Of a DNA stretch of 64,000 nt, positions 24,289 through 32,100 are shown in pieces. Origin of the DNA: Erythrobacter sp. ANT-B3C2 (GTDB lineage Bacteria; Pseudomonadota; Alphaproteobacteria; Sphingomonadales; Sphingomonadaceae). The notes under the pieces are model-generated. The model saw nothing but the letters and a program-made list of their open reading frames with translations. It was not told the origin of the DNA and made no database searches. Numbering within the stretch: position 1 is the stretch's first letter; every line of letters starts with the position of its first letter. The stretch is from positions 1-64,000 of the forward strand of contig LXQI01000009.1 of NCBI GenBank assembly GCA_001683845.1, written 5' to 3'. A program made the translations under genes and the position numbers.

Positions 24289-24780
24289 ATGACCGAGGCC
24301 GGCAACGGCGCGCAAGCCGCGCGTCGAAAGCATGGCGCGCCTAAGAATTGGCGCGACGTGTTCATCGCTGCGCTGGGCGAAACCTCCAGCGTCGAGGTCG
24401 CATCCCAACGGGCCGGGGTTCGCGCCGAATGGGCCTACAAGACCCGGCGCGAGGATCCGGACTTCGGCCGGCGCTGGTTCGAAGCGCTCTGCGAAGGCTA
24501 CGACAATCTGGAGCTGGACCTGCTCTATCGTCTGCGCAGCGGGCGGCTCGAGGAGGTCGACGAAGACGGAACCAAGCGGAAGTTCGATCTCGCCACAGGC
24601 TTTCGCGTCTTGGCCGCTCACCGGGGGCGGGTAGCGGGTGAAGGCGCGAACCCGCTGGAGAGCGACGACGAACAGGCGGTACTTGATTCGATTAACGCCA
24701 AGATCGATGCGATGCGGGCGCGCGAACGCGAAGTGGCCGGGCTGCTCGCCGAGGACGGCATCATCCAGCCCAGGGCATAG
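24289..24780 (+). CDS. GTA small terminase subunit (gp1-like)
   Basis: The 163-residue protein sits directly before the large terminase gene, with its stop one base from the GTG start of that gene. Its N-terminal half has an HTH-like helix set for DNA binding (NWRDVFIAALGETSSVEVASQRAGV), followed by EWAYKTRREDPDFGRRWFEAL, a pattern seen in alphaproteobacterial GTA gp1. The C-terminus is helical and probably makes the oligomer or contacts the large subunit. In packaging of host DNA the small subunit regulates the large one. Confidence 0.85.
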   Translation: MTEAGNGAQAARRKHGAPKNWRDVFIAALGETSSVEVASQRAGVRAEWAYKTRREDPDFGRRWFEALCEGYDNLELDLLYRLRSGRLEEVDEDGTKRKFDLATGFRVLAAHRGRVAGEGANPLESDDEQAVLDSINAKIDAMRAREREVAGLLAEDGIIQPRA

Positions 24781-24781
24781 A

Positions 24782-26113
24782 GTGGCGCTTCATGACAAGG
24801 CGCGCTGGCTGGTCGCGCTGCCGATCGCCACGCGCGCGGCCTTCCTGACCGACCTGAGCGCGGCCGAGAAGGAGGTTCTGCGCTACCATTGGGACATTTG
24901 GTCGAGGCCCGAACAGCGAGCGCCGGCGGGAGACTGGCGGCTGTGGCTGATCCTGGCCGGACGTGGTTTCGGAAAAAGCCGTTCTGGTGCCGAATGGGTT
25001 CGTGAAGTGGCAAAGAGCGAACCGGCCGCGCGCATTGCGCTGGTCGGCGCCTCCTTGCCGGAAGCTCGGGCGGTGATGGTCGAAGGCGAAAGCGGGCTGA
25101 TCGCCTGCTGCCCGCCTTCCGCACGGCCGCTCTACGAGGCCTCGCTGCGCAGGGTGACCTGGCCTAACGGCGCACAGGCGTTCCTCTATTCTGCGGCGGA
25201 GCCGGAGAGCCTGCGGGGGCCGCAGCATTCGCATGCCTGGTGTGACGAGATCGCCAAGTGGGATCAGGCGAGTGAACGCGCCGTGCGCGCTTGGGACAAT
25301 CTGCAGATGGGCCTGCGGCTCGGACAGCGACCGCGCATTCTGGCGACGACGACGCCACGGGCGGTGCCGCTGTTGAGGCAGGTGCTGAGCAGCGAACACG
25401 AGGCGGACGTGGTGGTGACGCGTGGCAGCACCTATGCGAATGCGCTGAATCTGCCGCCGAGCTTCCTCAGCGCGATGCGCAAGCAGTTCGGCGACACCGC
25501 CCTAGGGCGGCAGGAGCTGAACGGCGAGTTGCTGGAAGAGGCCGAAGGGGCGCTGTGGTCTCGCGGGCTGATCGAGAAGAACCGCAGGGCTTTCTCCGGC
25601 GAGCCGATGGTGCGGGTGGTGGTCGGGGTGGACCCGCCCGCCTCCGCCCGCGGCGACGAGTGCGGCATCATCGTGGCCGGGCTGACCGATAGCGGGGTTG
25701 GAATGGTGCTGGCGGATGCCAGTGTCGCCAAGGCAACCCCGGAGCGCTGGGCGCAGGCAGTTGCCTCAGCCGCGCTGGCCTGGAAGGCCGACCGAGTGGT
25801 CGCCGAGGCCAACCAAGGCGGCAAGATGGTCGAAAGCGTGCTGCGCGTGGCCGACTGCCAGATGCCGATCAAGCTGGTCCACGCCAGCCACGGCAAGGTG
25901 GCGCGGGCCGAGCCGATCGCGGCGCTCTACGAGACCGGCCGGGTCCACCATGTCGGGCAGTTCCCGAAACTGGAGGACCAGCTTTGCGGCTTGATGGCGG
26001 GCGGCACCTATGAAGGACCTGGCCGCAGCCCCGACCGGGCTGACGCTATGGTGTGGGCGCTGACCGAACTGATGTTGACGAGCCTCGCTAGGCCGCGGGT
26101 GAGGCAGCTTTAG
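24782..26113 (+). CDS. GTA large terminase subunit (gp2)
   Basis: A GTG at 24782, one base after the previous stop and preceded by CAGGG, gives 443 residues; the upstream frame overlaps gp1. The ATPase motor has Walker A LAGRGFGKS near residues 59-66, Walker B-like CDEIAKW near residue 155 and the TTTPR coupling motif. The C-terminal nuclease domain shows VVGVDPPAS, EANQGGKMVE and SPDRADAMVWAL. Together they package DNA into the GTA head. Confidence 0.95.
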   Translation: MALHDKARWLVALPIATRAAFLTDLSAAEKEVLRYHWDIWSRPEQRAPAGDWRLWLILAGRGFGKSRSGAEWVREVAKSEPAARIALVGASLPEARAVMVEGESGLIACCPPSARPLYEASLRRVTWPNGAQAFLYSAAEPESLRGPQHSHAWCDEIAKWDQASERAVRAWDNLQMGLRLGQRPRILATTTPRAVPLLRQVLSSEHEADVVVTRGSTYANALNLPPSFLSAMRKQFGDTALGRQELNGELLEEAEGALWSRGLIEKNRRAFSGEPMVRVVVGVDPPASARGDECGIIVAGLTDSGVGMVLADASVAKATPERWAQAVASAALAWKADRVVAEANQGGKMVESVLRVADCQMPIKLVHASHGKVARAEPIAALYETGRVHHVGQFPKLEDQLCGLMAGGTYEGPGRSPDRADAMVWALTELMLTSLARPRVRQL

Positions 26114-26132
26114 CCTCGCTTTAGCCGCCCGA

Positions 26133-26157
26133 CCCGGCAGGCGGAGCGCCTGCCGGG
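26133..26157. repeat. Perfect 11-bp GC hairpin between large terminase and portal genes
   Basis: CCCGGCAGGCG (26133-26143) and CGCCTGCCGGG (26147-26157) pair perfectly around a GAG loop. No U-tract follows, so it is more likely a transcript-processing or pausing hairpin than a terminator. It lies in the 156-base gap between gp2 and gp3, one of only two sizeable gaps in the cluster. Confidence 0.6.
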
Positions 26158-26269
26158 CGCGGCACCTGGACTGACTTAACCTAAAGCGGCTGACCGGTGC
26201 CATCGGATCAGCAAGCGCTCTCGCACGGCTTCGCGGGCCAGAACGACCCACAAACAAGGGAACTGCCGG

Positions 26270-27430
26270 ATGTCCTTTTTCGACAGCCTGCGCACCGCCT
26301 TAAAGGGCGGTGGCGGGGCGCGCGTGCCACTGGCGCGCAGCTTCCTCTCGCCATGGTCGGTGGCCTTCGAGAGCCCTTCCGGGCGACCGCCTTATGAGTA
26401 CCGGCGAGCGGTGGGGCATGCCTTTCTGGACAATCCGGTGGCGCAGCGCGCGGTCCGGATCGTCTCCGAGGGCGTCGGCAGCTCGCCGCTGGCTTATTCT
26501 GACGAGGAGTTGCGCCAGCTGATCGGCACAACCTCGGCCGGACAGTCATTGCTGGAGTCGCTCGCGGCCCACCTGCTGCTGCATGGCAACGGCTATGTCC
26601 AGGTGATGCGCGGGGGTGATGGCCGACCGGTCGAGCTGTTCGCACTGCGGCCCGAGCGCGTCTCTGTGATGATGGGCACTGATGGCTGGCCGGCAGCCTA
26701 CCAGTACAAGGTGGGCGATGATACGCTTACCCTGCCGGTCGAGGATCAGGACGGATGGCCGGCGGTGATCCACCTCAAGGCCTTTCACCCCGCCGATGAC
26801 CATTACGGCGCCGGCTGCCTCTCTGCTGCGGAGCAGGCGGTGATGATCCACAACGCCGCCTCCGCGTGGAACCGGGCGCTGCTGGAGAACGCGGCGCGGC
26901 CGTCGGGCGCGCTGGTGTACAATCCGGGAGATACGACGACGCTGACGGCAGAGCAATTCGATCGGCTGAAGGCCGAGCTGGAGGCGGCGTTCAGCGGCAG
27001 CGTCAACGCCGGGCGCCCCATGCTGCTCGAGGGCGGGCTGAAATGGCAGAGCCTCTCGCTCAGCCCTGCCGACATGGACTTTGCCGCGTTGAAAGCAGCG
27101 GCGGCGCGGGACATCGCGCTGGCTTTCGGGGTTCCGCCAATGCTGCTGGGGCTGCCGGGCGACAACACCTATTCGAACTATCGCGAGGCGAACCGCGCGC
27201 TGTGGCGGCTGACGCTGCTGCCGCTCGCGGGCAAGATCCTGGGTGGGCTGCAGCAGGGCCTCGGGCCGTGGTTCCCGGGCGCGACTCTGGCGGTCGACCT
27301 CGACCGGGTGCCGGCGCTGTCCGAGGACCGGGAGAAGCTCTGGAAGCAGGTGGCCGACGCCGACTTTCTAACCCCGGACGAAAAGCGCGCAATGCTGGGC
27401 CTGCCGCCCTCCCAAGGAGGCAAGCCATGA
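26270..27430 (+). CDS. GTA portal protein (gp3, HK97 portal family)
   Basis: The 386-residue protein forms the dodecameric portal at the head vertex through which DNA enters. The HK97-type signature includes DNPVAQRAVRIVSEGVGS, GNGYVQVMR, the long PADDHYGAGCLSAAEQAV segment, FGVPPMLLGLPGDNTYSNYREANRALWRLT and a C-terminal TPDEKRAMLGLPP. Length and motifs are typical. It overlaps the next gene by 4 bases. Confidence 0.95.
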   Translation: MSFFDSLRTALKGGGGARVPLARSFLSPWSVAFESPSGRPPYEYRRAVGHAFLDNPVAQRAVRIVSEGVGSSPLAYSDEELRQLIGTTSAGQSLLESLAAHLLLHGNGYVQVMRGGDGRPVELFALRPERVSVMMGTDGWPAAYQYKVGDDTLTLPVEDQDGWPAVIHLKAFHPADDHYGAGCLSAAEQAVMIHNAASAWNRALLENAARPSGALVYNPGDTTTLTAEQFDRLKAELEAAFSGSVNAGRPMLLEGGLKWQSLSLSPADMDFAALKAAAARDIALAFGVPPMLLGLPGDNTYSNYREANRALWRLTLLPLAGKILGGLQQGLGPWFPGATLAVDLDRVPALSEDREKLWKQVADADFLTPDEKRAMLGLPPSQGGKP

Positions 27431-27735
27431 GCCGTGAGGACATGCTTGCCAAGCTGATCGCGCAAGCCGCGACCGAGGGTGGCGAGCTGATCACCCTGCG
27501 AGCAATTGTGGAGGAGGCCAGCGAGTTGGGCGCCGAACGGGTTCTGCGCCGGTTGGACCTCGCCGATGAGAAGGCGCCGAACGACATTGGCGAGCTGCGC
27601 GAGCTGCTCGGCGCGTGGCGCGTGGCCAAGACGAGCGCGTGGAAGGCGGTGGTCGAGTGGGTTGTTCGTGGGTTCATGGCGGTGCTGCTGATCGGCATAG
27701 CAGTGCGGCTCGGCGTGCCGGACATGTTCCAGTGA
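27427..27735 (+). CDS. DUF6127 family small membrane protein (gp3.5-like)
   Basis: The 102-residue protein starts at an ATG overlapping the portal stop. It is mainly helical, with the DUF6127-type RAIVEEASELGAERVLRRLDLADEKAPNDI and a single C-terminal membrane segment FMAVLLIGIAVRLGV. It is in the position of RcGTA gp3.5. Its role in the particle is unknown; a membrane-anchored helper in head assembly is inference. Confidence 0.82.
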   Translation: MSREDMLAKLIAQAATEGGELITLRAIVEEASELGAERVLRRLDLADEKAPNDIGELRELLGAWRVAKTSAWKAVVEWVVRGFMAVLLIGIAVRLGVPDMFQ

Positions 27736-28139
27736 GCGCCGCCCGCCTTTTCCGCATCGCGGGCTATGCGGCCCTGTTCGATATAGCCGACGGAGCGCGC
27801 GATATTATCCGCCCGGGCGCATTCTCGGGCTGGCTGACCGCCCGCGGCGATCCGCTGCCGCTTTTATGGCAGCATCGACCAGGCCAGCGCATTGGCACGG
27901 TCGAGCAGCTGCGAGAGGACGAGCGCGGCCTGCGGGTGATCGCCCGGGTGGAGAGCGTGGCCAGCTATGGCGCCAAGCTGCTGCGCGAAGGCGCGGTGAG
28001 TGGGCTCAGCTTCGGCTATCGCGCCCGCTGCTACCGACTGACACCGGCTGGCCGCGTGCTTGAAGATGTCGAACTGATCGAGATCAGCCTGGTGACCCAT
28101 CCGCTCCAACAACTGGCGCGGGTGCATCTGCTGCACTGA
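27732..28139 (+). CDS. GTA prohead protease (gp4, HK97 family)
   Basis: A GTG start at 27732 overlaps the previous stop by 4 bases and gives 135 residues. It is an HK97-type serine protease (assemblin fold) that trims the capsid protein: GYAALFDIADGARDIIRPGAF, then LPLLWQHRPGQRIGTVE with the catalytic-like His, and the GLSFGYRA segment with the catalytic Ser region, followed by EISLVTHPLQQLA. It immediately precedes the capsid gene, as in RcGTA. Confidence 0.92.
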   Translation: MSAARLFRIAGYAALFDIADGARDIIRPGAFSGWLTARGDPLPLLWQHRPGQRIGTVEQLREDERGLRVIARVESVASYGAKLLREGAVSGLSFGYRARCYRLTPAGRVLEDVELIEISLVTHPLQQLARVHLLH

Positions 28140-28215
28140 GCGCAACATACGATCCACTGTTTTGTCCGGCCGCCCGAAGGCAGGCCATTTTTATAACCGG
28201 AAAGGGACTACCCCC

Positions 28216-29346
28216 ATGATGATCAACACCGATAATGATGTGCTCGCCGCATCGTTCGACCTGGTTGCTCGCCAGGATGCTGCCGAGGAGAAAATCACCG
28301 GCCTGCGTTCCGATGTGGACGAGGTGAAGTCCCGGCTCGCGCGGGTCAGCCGCGCTGCCGGGCGCCCGGCGCTCGGGACGTGCACCGCGCCGGAAGTGAA
28401 GGGCTTTGTCGATCACTATCTCCGGCAGGGACGCGAGACCGAGTTGAAGTCAATCACCGGCGTGGTGCCGTCCGATGGCGGCTATGCCGTACCGCGCGAA
28501 ATCGACGCGCTGATTGCCCGCGAAATCAAGGAAATCAGCCCCATTCGCCAGCTGGCGCAGGTGGTCTCCGTCGGCAGTGGGGGTTATCGAAAGCTCATCG
28601 CCACTGGCGGTACGATGAGCGGCTGGGTCGGTGAAGTGGGCCTCCGCCCCGAGACCGACACACCCGACTTCGCCGAGATTGCGCCCCCGACAGGCGAGCT
28701 TTTCGCCAACCCGGCTGCTAGCCAATCGATGCTCGACGATGCCGCCTTCGACCTTGAGGGTTGGCTAGCGAGCGAGATCGCAATGGAATTCGCCCGCGCC
28801 GAGGGCAGTGCCTTCATCAAGGGCACGGGTACCAACCAACCGCTAGGCTTTCTCTCCTCGCCGGTGTCGCTGGCCGGAGATGCGGTGCGCCCGTTCGGCA
28901 CTTTGCAATATATCGGCTCAGGCGACGCGGCGGGCTTTGACACCCATCCCGACAGCCGGCTGATTGACCTTGTTCACACGATGAAGGCGGGACACCGCCA
29001 GGGCGCGGCGTGGGTGATGAATTCGACCACGCTGGCCGAAGTCCGCAAGCTCAAGACGCCTGAGGGTGCCTTCCTGTGGCAGCCGGGCCTTTTCGACGGT
29101 CAGCCTGACCGGCTGCTGGGCTATCCAGTGGTCGAGGCCGAAGATATGCCCGAAATCGGGCCGGCAACGTTTCCCATCGCTTTCGGCAACTTCAAGGCCG
29201 GTTATTTAATTGCCGAGCGCAGCGCGACGACGATCCTGCGGGATCCTTACACCAACAAGCCGTTCGTGCACTTTTACGCTACCAAGCGCGTGGGCGGGCA
29301 GGTGCTGGACAGCGCAGCGATCAAGCTGCTGCGCATCGAGGCTTAG
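28216..29346 (+). CDS. GTA major capsid protein (gp5, HK97 fold)
   Basis: The ATG at 28216 gives 376 residues. Residues ~1-60 form a charged coiled-coil scaffold (delta) domain likely removed by gp4. The mature part shows the conserved HK97 capsid run: SITGVVPSDGGYAVPREID, PIRQLAQVVSVGSGGYRKL, FANPAASQSMLDDAAFDLEGWL, GTGTNQPLGFL, and the late LLGYPVVEAEDMPEIG and ATKRVGGQVLDSAAIKLL. A strong hairpin follows the stop by 18 bases. Confidence 0.96.
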   Translation: MMINTDNDVLAASFDLVARQDAAEEKITGLRSDVDEVKSRLARVSRAAGRPALGTCTAPEVKGFVDHYLRQGRETELKSITGVVPSDGGYAVPREIDALIAREIKEISPIRQLAQVVSVGSGGYRKLIATGGTMSGWVGEVGLRPETDTPDFAEIAPPTGELFANPAASQSMLDDAAFDLEGWLASEIAMEFARAEGSAFIKGTGTNQPLGFLSSPVSLAGDAVRPFGTLQYIGSGDAAGFDTHPDSRLIDLVHTMKAGHRQGAAWVMNSTTLAEVRKLKTPEGAFLWQPGLFDGQPDRLLGYPVVEAEDMPEIGPATFPIAFGNFKAGYLIAERSATTILRDPYTNKPFVHFYATKRVGGQVLDSAAIKLLRIEA

Positions 29347-29364
29347 GCCGTAGCGACGATCCCT

Positions 29365-29393
29365 GGGCGACCGCCGTGTTTCGGCGGTCGCCC
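29365..29393 (+). terminator. Perfect 12-bp GC hairpin after the capsid gene
   Basis: GGGCGACCGCCG (29365-29376) and CGGCGGTCGCCC (29382-29393) pair perfectly around TGTTT. The bases after are TTGCGTG, so there is no proper U-tract. It may partially terminate or stabilise the upstream transcript so that capsid is made in excess over tail genes. Confidence 0.6.
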
Positions 29394-29477
29394 TTGCGTG
29401 CACGCCCGTGCCGCGCACCCCCTCCCACTCGGGGTCGCGGGCGTGCCCTCCCCCAGTGCTAACTTACGGAGACCGCC

Positions 29478-30026
29478 ATGAAGCGGGCAATCGTCGTGCC
29501 GGCCATGGTGGCGGGTACGGCTCTCGACGAGCTCAAGAACTGGCTGGCGATCACCATTGCGGGCGACGACGCGTTGCTTTCGGGCTTGCTGCACAGCGCG
29601 CTCGAAATGTGCGAGGCCTTCACCGGACAGATGCCGCTCGAGGCATTGTGCGAGGAAGTTTTGCCTTCCTCCGGCTTGTGGCAGAGCCTCAAGACCCGCC
29701 CCGTTCAGGCGGTGGCGGGATTAGAGGGGATCCTTCCCGATGCAACGCGCTTCACGCTGGCTCCTCTAGATTACGCGGTGGAGCTGGATGCTAACGGTGG
29801 GGCACGGGTCAGGTTGGTCCGTCAGACCGGCAGCGGTCGGACCGCAGTGCGCTTCACTGCGGGCATGGCTGCCAGCTGGGAGGCGCTGCCCGAAGGACTG
29901 CGGCAGGGCATTCTGCGGCTGGCAGCGCACCACTACTCCATGCGCTCGGGCGAAGCGGGCAATGCGGCACCGCCCGCAGCGGTAGCGGCACTGTGGCGCC
30001 CCTGGCGCAGTCTGCGACTGGTATGA
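29478..30026 (+). CDS. GTA head-tail adaptor (gp6-like)
   Basis: The 182-residue protein matches the phage conserved family that forms the adaptor ring beneath the portal. Visible pattern: VPAMVAGTALDELKNWLAI near the N-terminus, then LHSALEMCEAFTGQMPL, followed by AVRFTAGMAASWEALPEGLRQGILRLAAHHY. It is in the RcGTA gp6 position and overlaps the next small gene by 4 bases. Confidence 0.9.
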   Translation: MKRAIVVPAMVAGTALDELKNWLAITIAGDDALLSGLLHSALEMCEAFTGQMPLEALCEEVLPSSGLWQSLKTRPVQAVAGLEGILPDATRFTLAPLDYAVELDANGGARVRLVRQTGSGRTAVRFTAGMAASWEALPEGLRQGILRLAAHHYSMRSGEAGNAAPPAAVAALWRPWRSLRLV

Positions 30027-30184
30027 TCAGCGCGAGAGAGAGGTCCGGCGGGCATTTCCTCCGGAATATGCAGGCGCGCGCGGAAAGGCTGGCTGCCGCG
30101 CGCGCCGAGGACCGACGACGCGCGCAGCGAGGCGACACCAAGCGCTGGAGGAAGCCGCACCTTCTGTGGCCCCTGATCGGCTGA
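30023..30184 (+). CDS. Very short basic protein in the gp7 position of the GTA
   Basis: A 53-residue reading frame begins at an ATG overlapping the gp6 stop by 4 bases and ends 12 bases before gp8. It is rich in Arg, Lys and Ala, with a long charged helix and the closing motif KRWRKPHLLWPLIG. RcGTA has gp7 (~110 residues, stopper ring) here; the interval is too short for that. It may be a reduced or unrelated replacement. Coupling to gp6 supports translation, but there is no recognised domain. Confidence 0.6.
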   Translation: MISARERSGGHFLRNMQARAERLAAARAEDRRRAQRGDTKRWRKPHLLWPLIG

Positions 30185-30196
30185 GGACTGATAATA

Positions 30197-30586
30197 ATGG
30201 AAACGCTGCTGCGAGCCGCGCTGATCGATTGGCTGCGCGCCGACGCCGCGCTGATGAGCGGACTCAACCAGGTAGCCGAGGAGGCCCCTCTACGAGCGGC
30301 CGCGCCTTGGCTGGGCCTGGTAGCAAGTGCGAGCACCGACTGGAGCACCAAGACAGAGAAGGGCCGTGAGGTGCGGATCGCGCTCGAACTGCACCTTAGG
30401 CGCGACGAACCGGCGGCGGGTGCCTTGCTGGTCCAAGCGATTGAAGAGCGGATCGAGGACTTCCCCCGAGCGCAGGCAGGATTTTACGTCGCGTCGGCGA
30501 CCTTCCTTCGCGCCCGCGCCGAGCAGCGGCCGGCGAACATGCGTGCCATGCTGATCGAGTATCGCTTCCGCCTGCTCGCACACTGA
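30197..30586 (+). CDS. GTA tail terminator, DUF3168 family (gp8)
   Basis: The 129-residue protein is recognised as DUF3168: METLLRAALIDWLRADAAL at the start, then APWLGLVASASTDWSTKTEKGREVRIALELHL, and a C-terminal MLIEYRFRLLAH, which is typical of gp8. The family forms the tail-terminator ring that joins tail to head. It is directly upstream of the tail-tube gene. Confidence 0.92.
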   Translation: METLLRAALIDWLRADAALMSGLNQVAEEAPLRAAAPWLGLVASASTDWSTKTEKGREVRIALELHLRRDEPAAGALLVQAIEERIEDFPRAQAGFYVASATFLRARAEQRPANMRAMLIEYRFRLLAH

Positions 30587-30612
30587 CGATTTTTGCAAAG
30601 GGAACACGCGAA

Positions 30613-31005
30613 ATGAGTGCCCAGAAAGGCTCTGCCTTCCTCCTCAAGATCGGCGAAAACCGCCACACCGTGGCTGGCCTGCGCACGACACAGATGTCAA
30701 TCAACGGCGACACGGTCGTGATCACCCACAAGGGATCGGATGGCTGGCGCGAACTGCTGGGGGGAGCAGGTACACGCTCCGTCTCCGTCAGCGCCGCAGG
30801 CATCTTTCTGGGCAGCACGGCGGAGAGCGCCATTCGCTCGCATGCCCTTGCTGGGACGATCGATGATTACGAACTATCGTTCGAAGATGGCGAGAGGTTG
30901 CGCGGCCGTTTTCTGGTGCAGCGCCTCGACTACGCCGGCGATTTCAATGGCGAACGCACTTACACGCTGCAGCTGGAAAGCAGCGGTCCGGTGACCCAGG
31001 CATGA
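30613..31005 (+). CDS. GTA major tail tube protein (gp9, TP901-1 family)
   Basis: The 130-residue protein follows AAGGGA and builds the tail tube. Its family pattern is clear: MSAQKGSAFLLKIG, TVAGLRTTQMSINGDTVVITHKGSDGWRELL, then FEDGERLRGRFLVQRLDYAGDFNGERTYTLQLESSG. The size is typical. The stop overlaps the gp10 start by 4 bases. Confidence 0.94.
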   Translation: MSAQKGSAFLLKIGENRHTVAGLRTTQMSINGDTVVITHKGSDGWRELLGGAGTRSVSVSAAGIFLGSTAESAIRSHALAGTIDDYELSFEDGERLRGRFLVQRLDYAGDFNGERTYTLQLESSGPVTQA

Positions 31006-31316
31006 GCGGTATCGCCAATCCGGTTCGCGGGGAGGCGAGCATTGTGATCGCGGGCCGCGCGCGTGTACTTCGTCCAAGCTTCGCTTCGCTGGTGGCCGCG
31101 GAGGAAGAGCTGGGGCCGCTGTTCGCGCTTGTAGAGCGGGCCGGTGAGGGGCGGCTGCGGCTGCACGAGCTGGCAATCCTCTTTTGGCATTGCCTCGTCG
31201 ATCGCGGGGAGACGACGCAGGAGCAGGTCGGTGAAGCGGTGCTGACCGGCGGGTTGGCCCAGAGCGCGAAACCTTTGAGGGCACTGCTTTCTCAGATCCT
31301 GCAGGGTTCCCAATGA
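31002..31316 (+). CDS. GTA gp10 family protein (tail tube initiator/chaperone region)
   Basis: The 104-residue protein starts in an ATGA overlap with gp9. It is recognised as the GTA-gp10 domain by GIANPVRGEASI, LRPSFASLVAAEEELGPLFALVERAGEGRLRL and the WHCL segment. In RcGTA the equivalent product is thought to take part in tail assembly. It overlaps gp10.1 by 4 bases, a compact layout like phage tail chaperone pairs, though no slippery frameshift is evident. Confidence 0.9.
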   Translation: MSGIANPVRGEASIVIAGRARVLRPSFASLVAAEEELGPLFALVERAGEGRLRLHELAILFWHCLVDRGETTQEQVGEAVLTGGLAQSAKPLRALLSQILQGSQ

Positions 31317-31510
31317 GTGTGACCTTTTCCGCAGCGGCGTTGCGGCTCTCGGGCCTTGTGCCGCAAGTACTCGGCTGGCTGCCGCAGGACTTCTGGGAGA
31401 CGACTCCCGCCGAGCTGGCGGCAATTTTTGCGGCAAGCGGGTCTCTGGAGGGTGAGCCTTTGAACCGTCGGGAAATGGACGCATTGATGGAGCGCGACCG
31501 CAATGGATGA
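31313..31510 (+). CDS. GTA tail assembly chaperone (gp10.1)
   Basis: The 65-residue protein has the pattern FSAAALRLSGLVPQVLGWLPQDFWETTPAELAAIF, typical of the phage/GTA tail assembly chaperone family TAC. It overlaps gp10 by 4 bases and gp11 by 8. It probably helps fold the tape measure or tail tube. Confidence 0.9.
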   Translation: MSVTFSAAALRLSGLVPQVLGWLPQDFWETTPAELAAIFAASGSLEGEPLNRREMDALMERDRNG

Positions 31511-32084
31511 CGAGATCGACACGCTGATGATCGAGGTCCGCGCAAGCACCCAAGGATTTCGCTCGGACATCGAAACAATGCGCGGGGCTCTCGACACAAC
31601 CTTGATCGAGGGCTTCGCCAAGGCGGGCAACGTGTTCGAACGCGGGCTGCTGTCGGCAATCCGGCGGGGCAGCGTGGGCTTTGACGACCTCAAGCAGGTC
31701 GCGCTGCAGACCATGAACGAGATCGCCGCTCAGGCGGTGCAGGCCGGCATCGGAAGCCTGCTGCGCGGCGGCGGGGCGAGCGGCGGCGCACCGGGCCTGG
31801 GCTCGGTTCTGTCCGGCGCACTGGGTTCGCTGTTCGGTCTGCCCGGAAGGGCGACGGGAGGTCCGGTGTCGCCCGGGGCGGCCTATTTGGTGGGCGAGCG
31901 GGGTCCTGAAGTCTTCGTGCCGACTTCTTCGGGGCGGATTGAGGCAGGGCAGGGGCAGCGCGCGCGCGATGTGCGAGTTTCCATCCACCTCGACCAGCCG
32001 CGCGGCGGCGATGCACCAGGCGCGCTGCGCCGTTCCTCGCGACAGGTCGCAAGCTCAGTTCGCCGCGCGCTGCAGACGTTCTAA
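31503..32084 (+). CDS. GTA tail tape measure protein (gp11)
   Basis: The 193-residue protein is the short tape measure of an RcGTA-like particle; full phage tape measures are several times longer. It has a helical N-terminus, a glycine-rich hinge (SLLRGGGASGGAPGLGSVL) and the conserved C-terminal GRATGGPVSPGAAYLVGERGPEVFVP box, a phage tape-measure motif. The tail length predicted from this size is short. Confidence 0.92.
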   Translation: MDDEIDTLMIEVRASTQGFRSDIETMRGALDTTLIEGFAKAGNVFERGLLSAIRRGSVGFDDLKQVALQTMNEIAAQAVQAGIGSLLRGGGASGGAPGLGSVLSGALGSLFGLPGRATGGPVSPGAAYLVGERGPEVFVPTSSGRIEAGQGQRARDVRVSIHLDQPRGGDAPGALRRSSRQVASSVRRALQTF

Positions 32085-32100
32085 AGGGGGGGCGAGAGAA

